Source of the DNA: Sphingobacterium athyrii
Lineage (GTDB): Bacteria; Bacteroidota; Bacteroidia; Sphingobacteriales; Sphingobacteriaceae
Assembly (NCBI RefSeq): GCF_003071065.1
Contig: NZ_QCXX01000006.1
Coordinates: 1-64,000 of the forward strand
Length of the DNA stretch: 64,000 nucleotides
Reading direction: 5' to 3'
Shown here: piece after piece, positions 19,097 to 27,607 of the stretch
How positions within the stretch are numbered: the first letter of the stretch is position 1
How the letters are laid out: each line of letters starts with the position of its first letter
Notes under the pieces: model-generated
What the model was told of the DNA's origin: nothing
The model's input: only the letters and a program-made list of their open reading frames with translations
Database searches by the model: none
Translations under genes and position numbers: made by a program

Positions 19097-20743
19097 ATGA
19101 AAATGAAAAATATTATCACAACAAGTTTGGGGCTTATGGTATTGTTCTCTCTAGGGGGCTGTAAGAAGTTTCTGGAAGAAGAGCTGAAAACTGAACTGGC
19201 GCCATCCAATACCTATACCAGCACCTATGGTTTCGAGGTGGGCAGCGCAGGTTTATATACACTCACCCGGTCAGAATACAATACCTATGGCGAAGGTGGC
19301 GCCTTTATCCACAATGGTGCCTGTCCATACGAAGCCTTGCAAGTATCTACGGATATCGCTGATGCCATCAATAGCGATGGCTCACTGACGGCTTTTGCCA
19401 ACCTTACACTTACAGCCTCAGAGCGGTTTGTGGGTACCTACTGGAATTGGGCTTATAATCTTATTTCATCGGCAAACCTCATGTTGGTTTATTCCGAAAA
19501 AAACACCAATTGGGATACACCGGAAGATAAAGCCCGCTTCCAGGCTGAGGCCCGCTTCTTTCGGGCTTATGCCTACCGTACCTTGGTTTATCTCTACGGC
19601 GATGTCCCTTATGTAGAAACCATTCTATATGATTTTCAGCTGAATTTTACCCGTACACCAAAAGCCGAAGTTATCGGACATATGGTAGACGACCTGAAGT
19701 TTGCCGTAGATAACCTGCCCACCAATCCGGACGGCGTCAAAGAAGGGAAGCTGACCAAATGGGCGGCAAGCCATTTGCTGAGCGAAATCTATCTGTTGCA
19801 GGGCAATCATATCGAAGCCGAAAAGGCGGCATTGGCGGTCATTAATAGCGGTTATTATAACCTCATGAAAAATAGATACGGCGTAAATAACAGTAAGCCC
19901 GGCGATGTATTCAGCGATTTATTTCTGGAGAATAACCAAAATAGAAAAAGCGGCAACAAAGAAAGTATATGGGTTTTGCAATTCCAGTTTAACACCATTG
20001 GCGGTGGTACCAATTCGGATGACTGGACCCGGAGGGCCTGGATACCGAACTACTCAACGATTACGGGATTTGTTTTGGCTGATACCCTGGGCGGTCGCGG
20101 TATCGCACAGTTAGTACCGATGAAATGGTGGGTAGGTACCACAGGTACCAATGCGACTGGCAATGTGGCCGGCATATTCGAAGCAAATGATATCCGTAAT
20201 TCAGGCTATAATATTAAGCGTAACTGGTATTATAACAACGCGAACGAGGCCTCGCTATATGGCAAAAAAGCCAATATTACCGAACAGACCTGGTTTACTA
20301 CAAAGAGCCTATTTCCAGCAATTACCAAATTCTTTTATGGCCGTACTGAAAATTTAAGTCTGACTGGTAGTTATAAAGACCGCATGAAATTCCGTTTAGC
20401 CGAAACCTACCTGTTGCTTGCCGAAGCCTATTTGGGGCAAAATATGCCTGATAAGGCCGCGCAGGCCGTCAATGAGGTACGGAAAAGAGCGGGGGCATCC
20501 GAAATTACCGGCGCACAGATGGATATGGATTTTCTGCTCGATGAGCGTATCCGCGAATTAGTCGGGGAAGAAAGCAGAAGGTTTACTTTGGTACGTACCA
20601 ACAAATTGGTGGAGCGTGTCAAAAAGTACAATAACGCCATTAAGGATAAGATCACAGATAATAACATCTTGTGGCCGATTCCGCAGGTGATCAGGGATGC
20701 AAATACAGGAGCACCATTCCCTCAGAATCCGGGTTATAATTAA
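19097..20743 (+). CDS. susD-like: SusD/RagB-type glycan-binding lipoprotein
   Basis: Protein of 548 aa. Lipobox SLGGC with Cys at about residue 22, then KKFLEEELKTELAPSNTY as in most SusD N-termini. TPR-like helices (ARFFRAYAYRTLVYLYGDVPYV) and a C-terminal stretch with AETYLLLAEAYLGQ and LDERIRELVGEESRRFTL define the family. It forms the lid of the SusC channel on the cell surface and binds the target glycan. Co-transcribed with susC. Confidence 0.96.
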   Translation: MKMKNIITTSLGLMVLFSLGGCKKFLEEELKTELAPSNTYTSTYGFEVGSAGLYTLTRSEYNTYGEGGAFIHNGACPYEALQVSTDIADAINSDGSLTAFANLTLTASERFVGTYWNWAYNLISSANLMLVYSEKNTNWDTPEDKARFQAEARFFRAYAYRTLVYLYGDVPYVETILYDFQLNFTRTPKAEVIGHMVDDLKFAVDNLPTNPDGVKEGKLTKWAASHLLSEIYLLQGNHIEAEKAALAVINSGYYNLMKNRYGVNNSKPGDVFSDLFLENNQNRKSGNKESIWVLQFQFNTIGGGTNSDDWTRRAWIPNYSTITGFVLADTLGGRGIAQLVPMKWWVGTTGTNATGNVAGIFEANDIRNSGYNIKRNWYYNNANEASLYGKKANITEQTWFTTKSLFPAITKFFYGRTENLSLTGSYKDRMKFRLAETYLLLAEAYLGQNMPDKAAQAVNEVRKRAGASEITGAQMDMDFLLDERIRELVGEESRRFTLVRTNKLVERVKKYNNAIKDKITDNNILWPIPQVIRDANTGAPFPQNPGYN

Positions 20744-20750
20744 TGGTAGC

Positions 20751-20792
20751 GGGAAGCTGTCCGAATAGCATTCGTATTTTCGGCAGCTTCCC
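20751..20792 (+). terminator. strong hairpin between susD and the susE-like gene
   Basis: GGGAAGCTG-T-CCGAA (20751-20765) pairs with TTCGGCAGCTTCCC (20779-20792), a 14-bp stem with one bulge and no long T tract. It lies inside the operon, so it is better seen as an attenuator or mRNA-stabilising hairpin that keeps susC/D transcript levels above the downstream genes. Confidence 0.55.
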
Positions 20793-20866
20793 GGTCTGAT
20801 GATAAAACAGCAGCTGCGCGAGTCAAGCGCGTGATACTATCCAAATGTTCGTGAAAATATAAACCA

Positions 20867-22081
20867 ATGAAAATAATCAATTATTTATACAAAGCTTTAT
20901 TTTTCTTATGCATGGTACTGTGCCAGGTATCGTGCAAACAGGAAATTCAGGATATACCCAAAGTCAATGAAACGATGGAGCTTCAGCCCTCGTCAGAAAA
21001 CATTACACTGGACGAGGTCAATATGACCAAAGATATTGTCACATTTAACTGGAAGCCCGCCAGGGCACAGTCAGATGATCATGTGGTCAGCTATAGTACC
21101 ATGTTAGATGTGGTTGGGAACAATTTTGGCACCGGTACAGCCATATTCAATTATGAAGATGATAATGTATTCAGCAGAAGCTTTACTTCTGAACAATTGC
21201 AAAATTGGGCAAACGAAAAATGGGGCATACCCACAAATAAGAGCTTTACGCTGGAGTTTAGGGTGGTTGCCCAATGGGAGGGTGGCGCCACTTTTCAGGC
21301 ACCCGAAGTACGGACCGTAAGAATTACCGTTAACCCAATTAAAACGGTCGTTTTTGATGCCGATAAAGTGTTCTTAAGCGGAAGTGCCGTTGGCGAAAGT
21401 AAGGTGGAGATGCCTAAAACATTGGAAAACCTAGATCAATATGCCTATGTATTGAATTTACAGCCGGGCGAACTCGAAATTCCGGTCGAATTTAACGGGG
21501 AGACCAATTATGTGGTTACTGCCGATGGAAACACAGTATTAAACGATGGAAACGCTGTCGGTATCAAGATGAGAGAGCGTGTGTTCTCCTGGAAAATAGA
21601 AACTGCTGGAGAATACCGCGTGGTGGTCAACATGCAGAAAGCCACAGCAACGATCTATTCACCGGCAAAAGCCCTCGCAGCAAAGACCGTGACCTGGACG
21701 GGAGATCAACCTTATACGACCACTGTGACGGATTTATGGATGCACGGAAGTATTAATGGTTGGGGAACTCCGGTTAAAATGGATTGCCAGGTAAGTTTGG
21801 CCGACCCGCAAGTTTTGGTCTATACCGGCGGTAAAGTGGGCACTACCAAGTTTATCGTGACTGGGGATAACAGTAATAACAAAAATCTAGCTTACGCATT
21901 TAGCGCTCCACCCACATCTGATGGTGTGGCCCAGACTCTGACGCTCACTTTAAGAAAAGTAACCGAAATGGGAGGGGGAACTGTAAAAGGTAATCGCGAT
22001 TCTTATTTCACCATTCCCGCCACGACCAATGTGCTGATTTTTGATTTAAGAAACATGACAATTCTGGCGTTAAAACGATAA
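20867..22081 (+). CDS. SusE/SusF-like surface lipoprotein
   Basis: Protein of 404 aa with lipobox CQVSC (Cys about residue 23). The N-terminal domain (ENITLDEVNMTKDIVTFNW) is the SusE Ig-like domain. The second half contains beta domains resembling SusF starch-binding modules (LWMHGSINGWGTPVKM, ending TNVLIFDLRNMTILAL). It should bind the glycan at the cell surface. It is separated from susD by a hairpin and is followed by the DUF4832-like lipoprotein after 38 bp. Confidence 0.82.
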   Translation: MKIINYLYKALFFLCMVLCQVSCKQEIQDIPKVNETMELQPSSENITLDEVNMTKDIVTFNWKPARAQSDDHVVSYSTMLDVVGNNFGTGTAIFNYEDDNVFSRSFTSEQLQNWANEKWGIPTNKSFTLEFRVVAQWEGGATFQAPEVRTVRITVNPIKTVVFDADKVFLSGSAVGESKVEMPKTLENLDQYAYVLNLQPGELEIPVEFNGETNYVVTADGNTVLNDGNAVGIKMRERVFSWKIETAGEYRVVVNMQKATATIYSPAKALAAKTVTWTGDQPYTTTVTDLWMHGSINGWGTPVKMDCQVSLADPQVLVYTGGKVGTTKFIVTGDNSNNKNLAYAFSAPPTSDGVAQTLTLTLRKVTEMGGGTVKGNRDSYFTIPATTNVLIFDLRNMTILALKR

Positions 22082-22119
22082 GCGATCGTATAAAAGCGCA
22101 TAAATTAACTTTAACATTT

Positions 22120-23688
22120 TTGAAAGTGAAAAATATAAACTATAAAAAATCCTGTCTCAAAGCATTTGCTGTCATGCTTTGCTTTCTAGCAGTTTCATGT
22201 AAGAAAGATGGCGCTGATATTGAGCATGCTATGCCGGGTACCTTAGTGAAACCCAGTTACAACAGGAGTTCTATGTTTCGTAACCCTTTAAACGGCTGGG
22301 TCATGTACGCTTCAGCTTCGGGCAATCCCTCTTATTGGGATACCCAATTCTATGTACCTGACTTAGGTAAAACGGTCAAAGCGATTGACTATGCATCAGC
22401 CTGTTATATCCGTACCAGCTGGCGCACCTTTAATCCTGCCGATGGCATGTATGCCTGGAGAGATCCCAGCACTTCAATCTATAAAATGATCAAGGGGGCA
22501 CAAGATAAAGGATTGCCAATCGCCTTTCGTATCGTCGTCGACGGTCGAGACCAGGGGGCAAATACACCGCAGTTTGTGTTCGATGCAGGAGCCAAGTATT
22601 ATGTCGCCAATGCATCTTTTCCGGACAGAAAAACGCCGGTGCTGCAAGATCCTATTTTTAGAAAATATTATAGCAAGCTGATCGAGGAACTGGCAAAGGA
22701 TTTTAATGATTTAAATAAAACTTCCTTTGTAGATGCCTATGGACTCGGATTGTGGGGCGAGGGGCACAGTGTCATTTATGAAGATCCCAATAACCCCTCC
22801 GGTCAAAATATTGAGGTCATCAAAGAAGAAGTTGTAGATTGGATTTCGGATGTGTATTCGAAGAACTTTACAAAGGTCCCCTTGCTGATCAATTATCATC
22901 GCGTAGTCGGCGACCCAGCGGGCAATGGAGCTCCAAATCCTAATTCGGAGAAGCTGTTGAATAAGATGATCAACAAAGGGTACAGCCTGCGTCAGGATGC
23001 TTTTGGGATGACCGATTATTATCAAAGTTGGGAGAAAAATTTTGCCAAGGCCTGGAATTTTAAACGTCCGATTATTATGGAAGGCGGCTGGATTACTACA
23101 GGCACCCATCGTTACTGGACTGATCCAAGTGGTAAATACCGACAAGACCATCCCGAGGACGTTCGGCAGGGCGAATTTGACAGCTCCTTGGAAGCAGGCG
23201 TAAACATGATGGATTTCCGTATCGGTGAAATTGAAAGCTGGTTTACCAAATCCTTTACCTTATGTCAGCGTTTTATTTCTGAGGGTGGCTATCGTTTATA
23301 TCCTGATCGGGTTTATTTGCCGGAGAAAGTCAATGCGGGTAGCGAAACGATAATTAACCATCGCTGGCGGAATATGGGCTGGGGTTACTTTCCGAATAAT
23401 ATTCCCCAATGGAACTATAAGTATAAAGTAGCTTTTGCACTTCTGGATGAAGAAAATAACGTAAAAAAAGTTTTTATTGATGACAATGGAGAACCTTCAA
23501 CCTGGATAAAGAATACTTCAACATCGTATGAGTTAAAGGCGAACGTGGATGTACCTGCCGGCAATTACACCTGGGCTGTCGCTATTGTAGATACGACAAA
23601 TGAAAATCAGCCGGGAATACGGCTTGCCGTAAATGGGGATATGACCAGTACCGGATGGTTAAAATTATTGAAAGTACAGGTGCAATAA
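22120..23688 (+). CDS. DUF4832/DUF4874-like lipoprotein, glycosidase candidate (paralogue 2)
   Basis: Protein of 522 aa starting at TTG (22120); GTG at 22126 is an alternative and no nearby ATG fits. Lipobox LAVSC places Cys at about residue 27, so this copy is membrane-anchored while paralogue 1 (2922) looks soluble. The shared motifs are RNPLNGWVMYA, YASACYIRTSWR, VVDGRDQGANTPQF, YSLRQDAFGMTDYY and RPIIMEGGW; by eye more than half of all residues match. A surface enzyme of this fold would cut polymer for SusC import while the periplasmic one finishes. Last gene of the sus operon. Confidence 0.7.
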   Translation: MKVKNINYKKSCLKAFAVMLCFLAVSCKKDGADIEHAMPGTLVKPSYNRSSMFRNPLNGWVMYASASGNPSYWDTQFYVPDLGKTVKAIDYASACYIRTSWRTFNPADGMYAWRDPSTSIYKMIKGAQDKGLPIAFRIVVDGRDQGANTPQFVFDAGAKYYVANASFPDRKTPVLQDPIFRKYYSKLIEELAKDFNDLNKTSFVDAYGLGLWGEGHSVIYEDPNNPSGQNIEVIKEEVVDWISDVYSKNFTKVPLLINYHRVVGDPAGNGAPNPNSEKLLNKMINKGYSLRQDAFGMTDYYQSWEKNFAKAWNFKRPIIMEGGWITTGTHRYWTDPSGKYRQDHPEDVRQGEFDSSLEAGVNMMDFRIGEIESWFTKSFTLCQRFISEGGYRLYPDRVYLPEKVNAGSETIINHRWRNMGWGYFPNNIPQWNYKYKVAFALLDEENNVKKVFIDDNGEPSTWIKNTSTSYELKANVDVPAGNYTWAVAIVDTTNENQPGIRLAVNGDMTSTGWLKLLKVQVQ

Positions 23689-23709
23689 AAAGTATCAAGT
23701 GATAATCAA

Positions 23710-23742
23710 AAACAGCCACCAGTAGTTATTGGGTGGCTGTTT
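23710..23742 (+). terminator. terminator of the sus operon
   Basis: AAACAGCCACC (23710-23720) pairs with GGTGGCTGTTT (23732-23742), a perfect 11-bp stem with flanking A and T runs. Its right arm runs directly into the conserved tail element. Confidence 0.85.
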
Positions 23743-23743
23743 T

Positions 23744-23996
23744 ACGTCAAAAGGGCCTGATTCTCATCAGACCCTTTCTCTTAGCGTTTATTGTACAGTA
23801 ATTTTTATGTTTCCTATCGTTTCCTCTTTTTTGTTTCGTCATCCAATGTTTTTAAAGACAATTGGACTTTCACTGTACGACGCCAATTTTTATGTTGAAC
23901 CTTTCTTTCGAAGGGAAGCTTGTAGTCGTTTTGTATAGTAAGAACAGTAGCCGATGTGAAATAGTTTTATTTGAGTAAATATTTTTGATAACTTGG
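23744..23996 (+). repeat. tail element T1, displaced from cassette copy 1
   Basis: Starts ACGTCAAAAGGGCCTGATTC and runs to the GATAACTTGG motif, matching the tails after copies 2, 5, 7 and 9. No NTF2-like gene precedes it; the sus operon does. Copy 1 lacks its tail, so this is most simply the tail of copy 1, separated by 23 kb of PUL DNA. Confidence 0.8.
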
Positions 23997-24019
23997 ATTA
24001 ACATGAGCTTATCTAAAAA

Positions 24020-24067
24020 TTTAAGCGCGAAAACAACTTTTTTCTTGCCTTATGGTAAGCGCTTAAA
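24020..24067. repeat. inverted repeat upstream of the RibD-like gene
   Basis: TTTAAGCGC (24020-24028) and GCGCTTAAA (24059-24067) form 9-bp arms with a 30-nt spacer; the right arm overlaps the palindrome TAAGCGCTTA (24056-24065). Possible operator or hairpin. The rest of 23997-24158 shows nothing else. Confidence 0.4.
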
Positions 24068-24158
24068 GGTTATTAATCTATAATTTTATTTAAGTCAAAA
24101 ATGGTTTTGGAGCAAGTAGCATTATGATCCAAAAATTACACGTGAAATTAAGCTTATT

Positions 24159-24719
24159 ATGAGAAAAATCAGCGTTTTAAACTGGGTATCGATTGATGGT
24201 TTTATCGCCGGTACACATGGCGAAACAGATTGGTTTCCCTGGGATAGCGAGATAGAGGATTTTTATGAACAGCGACAGGATAAAGCCGATACTATTATTT
24301 ATGGCAGAGAAACCTATGAAGTAATGTCACAATACTGGTCCGATAAGACTTTGACTGCAGCTGACCGGCCATCGTTTATTAATTTCATGAATAATACGCC
24401 AAAGATTGTTTTTTCAAAATCGCTTGCTGAGGCCGACTGGAACAATACGAAAATTGTTAGGGAAGTCAATAAACACGATATCGAACAATTGAAGCGTGGT
24501 TCGGGTGGTGATATTCTTGTTTACGGAAGTGGTACTATTGTTTCTCAACTGGCAAAGCTGGATTTAATAGATGAATATGCATTAATGCTATATCCTATTG
24601 TTCTCGGTTCGGGAAGGCCATTATTTCCCAATATATCAGATCGGATCAAACTCGATTTAATCCGTACTGAAAGTTATTCTTGCGGAAGCAATTTGCATAT
24701 TTACCATCCTCATAATTGA
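24159..24719 (+). CDS. RibD C-terminal / dihydrofolate-reductase-like family protein
   Basis: Protein of 186 aa. It opens with VLNWVSIDGFIAG, then IIYGRETYEVM, IVFSKSL, and DILVYGSGTIVSQL, ending with VLGSGRPLF: the standard pattern of the RibD_C/YwjB-type reductase fold that binds NADPH. Housekeeping dihydrofolate reduction is unlikely; members of this type are found on accessory DNA and have unknown substrates. It is the sole cargo between the displaced tail T1 and U2. Confidence 0.85.
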   Translation: MRKISVLNWVSIDGFIAGTHGETDWFPWDSEIEDFYEQRQDKADTIIYGRETYEVMSQYWSDKTLTAADRPSFINFMNNTPKIVFSKSLAEADWNNTKIVREVNKHDIEQLKRGSGGDILVYGSGTIVSQLAKLDLIDEYALMLYPIVLGSGRPLFPNISDRIKLDLIRTESYSCGSNLHIYHPHN

Positions 24720-24784
24720 TATCTAATGAACTTTATTGCGAATTAATGCTGGTGTTGCATTTTAATGACTGTCGGAAATTCTTC

Positions 24785-24920
24785 ACCTCCCTATTTCCGC
24801 CATTCACCGAGTTTTCCTGTTCGTTAGTCTAAAGCACGTAGGCTAGGGGCCTATTGTGTTGTAGTTTTGAGTCAACAAATAAGAACAGAAAAAAAACTAA
24901 CACAATAAAATAAAGACATT
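24785..24920 (+). promoter_or_regulatory. upstream element U2 with promoter
   Basis: Conserved block beginning ACCTCCC and containing CCGCCATTCACCGAGTTTTC, a partly palindromic AGCnCGTAGGCT, the -7 box TAGTTTTG (24862-24869, fits TAnnTTTG) and the leader ATAAAGACATT before ATG. Transcription would start near 24876, giving a leader of about 45 nt. Confidence 0.8.
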
Positions 24921-25367
24921 ATGAACTCATTAGTAAAAACCTTCACAGCAGCAGCTCTAATCGCAGTATCCACTTTCGCTATGGCCGCTAACAAACCAGC
25001 ATCAAAAACTGAAAAAGTAACCGTTAACCTTTCTACAGCAGACTTTGCCTTAGAGCACTATGTTGCTGTAACTACGGAGGGAGAATCAGCAGGGGTTGAG
25101 CAATTATTCGCGGAAGATTTCAACCAAAAGATCCAAGCTTCCAATGTACAGTCTCATAGCCGTAGTGCGGTTGTCAAATCCTTGAAAAAACAAAAAGGGG
25201 AGAAGCTCAACTGTACGGTAGCTACTGACATTATCGAAGAGTCTGCCGACTTTATGGTTGCTAAAGTAACACTAAGATTTGAAGACTTTACCAAGACTGA
25301 TCTGGTAACTTTGGTACGTGAAGGTAATGATTGGAAAGTGTCCAAATCAATCAACTCATTTAAATAG
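24921..25367 (+). CDS. exported NTF2-like small protein, cassette copy 2
   Basis: 148 aa with the conserved signal peptide (ends AMA). Almost identical to copy 1 at 32, with one base change that replaces the last Tyr by Phe. The match continues through the 3' inverted repeat and terminator stem, so one of the pair arose by very recent duplication or gene conversion. Unlike copy 1 it keeps the tail T2 right after the terminator. Confidence 0.9.
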   Translation: MNSLVKTFTAAALIAVSTFAMAANKPASKTEKVTVNLSTADFALEHYVAVTTEGESAGVEQLFAEDFNQKIQASNVQSHSRSAVVKSLKKQKGEKLNCTVATDIIEESADFMVAKVTLRFEDFTKTDLVTLVREGNDWKVSKSINSFK

Positions 25368-25436
25368 TCTCCAATAACTAGTGGTGAGTCCAGTCAACTC
25401 AGGGCTGACCACTAGTGAATCATATGTTTATTTAAG

Positions 25437-25462
25437 GCCACCTCGTTAGATGTGGCTTTTTT
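25437..25462 (+). terminator. terminator of copy 2
   Basis: GCCAC (25437-25441) and GTGGC (25452-25456) followed by six T. Confidence 0.85.
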
Positions 25463-25690
25463 ACGTCAAAAGGGCCTGATTCTCATCAGACCCTTTCTCT
25501 TAGCGTTTTTATTGTACAGTAATTTCTATGTTTCCTATCGTTTCCTCTTTTTTGTTTCATCATCCAAAGTGTTTGAATACTATTGGATTTTCACTGTACA
25601 ACGCCAATTTTTATGTTGGTCCTTTCTTTCGAAAGGTAGCTTGTAACCGTTTTGTATAGTAAGAACAGTAGCCGATGTGAAATGGTTTTA
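25463..25690 (+). repeat. tail element T2
   Basis: Begins ACGTCAAAAGGGCC. It contains the second hairpin AAAGGGCCTGA/TCAGACCCTTT, the stretch CCTCTTTTTTGTTTC, ATTGGATTTTCACTGTAC and TTTCTTTCGAAAGG. Similarity to other tails fades after GTGAAATGGTTTTA. Confidence 0.75.
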
Positions 25691-25766
25691 AAATAAATAT
25701 TTCGACACTTTAAATTGACATGTTTTGAAATAAGTTTATACATACTAGGAATTACAATCATAATTC

Positions 25767-26497
25767 CTAATCCAAATATCTCCTCGCCATTTTTTCTATC
25801 AGCAATTTGATGTCTTCATAGCGGGCGAGGTTCAGAAGCCAATCTTTAGGTATACCTTCCAGCCCATAGTACAAACCAGCTAATCCACCCGCAATCGCAG
25901 CACCTGTGTCTGTGTCTTCGCCAAGGTTGATAATAGCTAATACAATATCCTTATAATTGTCTTTCTCCATAAAACACCATAGGCTTGATTCTAAACTATC
26001 AATCACATATCCACTAGACCTTAGTTCGGCATATGATTTAGATCGAATGTCATGCAAAATAGTACTATTAAAATGAATTCTTTCTGAATCAGGAAAATTG
26101 CTGTCTTCCCAGAATTTGGAAATTTGGTTTCGCATTTCAGTATAAGCCTGCTCTTTGGCCAGGCCAAGAAAAATGAGTTCGGCTAATTTGAGATAGATAA
26201 AACATGCCATTGCAGCGCGAATGTGCTTATGCGTTAAGGCGGAAATCTGCCAAATTTTCTCAAATTGTTCCGCCGACCTAAGTCCTTTGATTTCAAATAA
26301 AAGTGGCAGGATTCTCATCAACGAACCATTGCCGTTGTCTTGTTCTTTTGCCCGATATCTTAGCAAATGTAGCTCACTAATTTGATCGGATTCAACAATA
26401 CATTTAAGTTCACTGATTGATTTAGCTGTAGTGATACCGATATCAAAGATATGTTTGATTGTTCGTTCATAAGTGATTGGACTATTGATTTTACATT
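25767..26497 (-). pseudogene. ADP-ribosylglycohydrolase, 5'-truncated
   Basis: The minus-strand frame is open from about 26497 to 25767, but the first ATG (26366) lies well inside the domain. Upstream of it the frame still reads FDIGITTAKSISELK, a family segment. KEQDNGNGSLMRILPL and LGEDTDTGAAIAGGLAGLYYG identify the DraG/YegU-type ADP-ribosylglycohydrolase and its C-terminal metal-binding DxDTG. The N-terminal ~80-90 aa with the other metal ligands (GDALG and DDT motifs) are missing, cut about 20 bp before U3. Probably inactive. If intact it would remove ADP-ribose from proteins or nucleic acids. Confidence 0.8.
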
Positions 26498-26516
26498 AAT
26501 ATAATAAAAAATATTT

Positions 26517-26651
26517 ACCTTCCCATTTCCGCCATTCACCGAGTTTTCCTGTCTGTTGGTCTAAACCCCATAGGCTAGAGGCGTATTCTGTCGTAGTTTT
26601 GAGTCAACAAATAAGAACAGAAAAAAACTAACACAATAAGATAAAGACATT
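26517..26651 (+). promoter_or_regulatory. upstream element U3
   Basis: Same block as U2 with -7 box TAGTTTTG (about 26594-26601). Small differences are CCCCATAGGCT and GCGTATTCTGTC. Confidence 0.8.
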
Positions 26652-27098
26652 ATGAAAGCATTAGTAAAAACATTCGCAGCAGCAGCTTTAATCGCAGTAT
26701 CAACATTCGCTATGGCGGCTAACAAACCAGTATCCAAAACTGAAAAAGCAAACGTAAATCTTTCAACAGCGGACTTTGCACTTGACCACTACGTTGCGGT
26801 AACGACCGAGGGTGAGTTAGGAGGCGTGGAGCAATTGTTTGCCGAAGATTTCAACCAAAAGATCCAAGCCTCCAATGCACAATCTAACGGTCGCATCGCG
26901 GTTGTCAAATCCTTGAAAAAACAAAAGGGAGAGAAACTAAACTGTGTGGTAAGCACCGATATCCTTGAGGAATCAGCCGACTTTATGGTTGCTAAAGTAA
27001 CTTTGAAATTTGAAGATTTTATCAAGACTGATCTGGTGACTTTGGTTCGCGAAGGTAATGACTGGAAAGTGTCCACATCAATCAATTCATACAAATAA
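26652..27098 (+). CDS. exported NTF2-like small protein, cassette copy 3
   Basis: 148 aa. Signal peptide MKALVKTFAAAALIAVSTF. The N-terminal mature part (NKPVSKTEKANVNLSTADF) resembles copy 5, while the central part (AEDFNQKIQASNAQS) resembles copies 1/2/10. It contains unusual GELGG and NGRIAV substitutions. It heads a 3' UTR of the ATATATAAATGTTG type also seen after copies 6-9. Confidence 0.9.
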   Translation: MKALVKTFAAAALIAVSTFAMAANKPVSKTEKANVNLSTADFALDHYVAVTTEGELGGVEQLFAEDFNQKIQASNAQSNGRIAVVKSLKKQKGEKLNCVVSTDILEESADFMVAKVTLKFEDFIKTDLVTLVREGNDWKVSTSINSYK

Positions 27099-27132
27099 GA
27101 GCCATCTCAAATAAATATATAAATGTTGTAAA

Positions 27133-27158
27133 GCCACCTCGTTAGATGTGGCTTTTTT
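27133..27158 (+). terminator. terminator of copy 3
   Basis: GCCAC (27133-27137) and GTGGC (27148-27152) followed by six T. Confidence 0.85.
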
Positions 27159-27475
27159 ACGTCAAAAGGGCCTGACGTTAATCAGACCCTTTCTCTTAGC
27201 GTTTACTTGTACAGTAATTTTTATGTTTCTTATCGTTTCCTCTTTTTTGTTTCGTCATCCAATGTTTTTGAAGACAATTGGATTTTCACTGTACGACGCC
27301 AATTTTTATGTTGAACCTTTCTTTCGAAAGGAAGCTTGTAGCCGTTTTGTATAATAAGAACAACAGTCGATTTGAAATAGTTTTATACAAAATATCTTTT
27401 CAAACCATTGTTCCAAATCAGCTTGTCAGATTGACAAGCTCTGTCAAAATTATTACGATTTTTCCACACGGGTAC
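27159..27475 (+). repeat. tail element T3 (subtype B) with extra hairpin
   Basis: Its first hairpin loop reads CCTGACGTTAATCAG instead of CCTGATTCTCATCAG. After GAAATAGTTTTAT it continues with AATATCTTTTCAAACCATTG, a continuation shared only with T6. AGCTTGTCA (27420-27428) and TGACAAGCT (27432-27440) form a perfect 9-bp hairpin. Confidence 0.75.
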
Positions 27476-27607
27476 CTGTCTCGGACTGTTTGATCGCAAA
27501 GGCGATCTGTGCTATCGCTTTTCCTCCCTTTTAAAATTAGTAATTCATCACCGAATTCTCTACTTTTAAATGCTCCAGTTTTTTGGGGAGAGGTCAGAAA
27601 ATTAGTT

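Noticed and set aside
1..25462. Composite transposon carrying the PUL
   Set aside because: The flanking repeats encode an exported NTF2-like protein, not a transposase; the only transposase traces (IS982, IS3) are fragments without terminal repeats, and no target-site duplication was visible.
25452..25700. Recurrent ~68-aa open frames in the tails (starting AFLRQKGLILIRPF or CGFFTSKGP)
   Set aside because: Start codons (GTG or ATG) lie in the terminator stem, single-base indels shift the frame between copies, and two frames are open in some tails. The conservation is at DNA level, not protein level.
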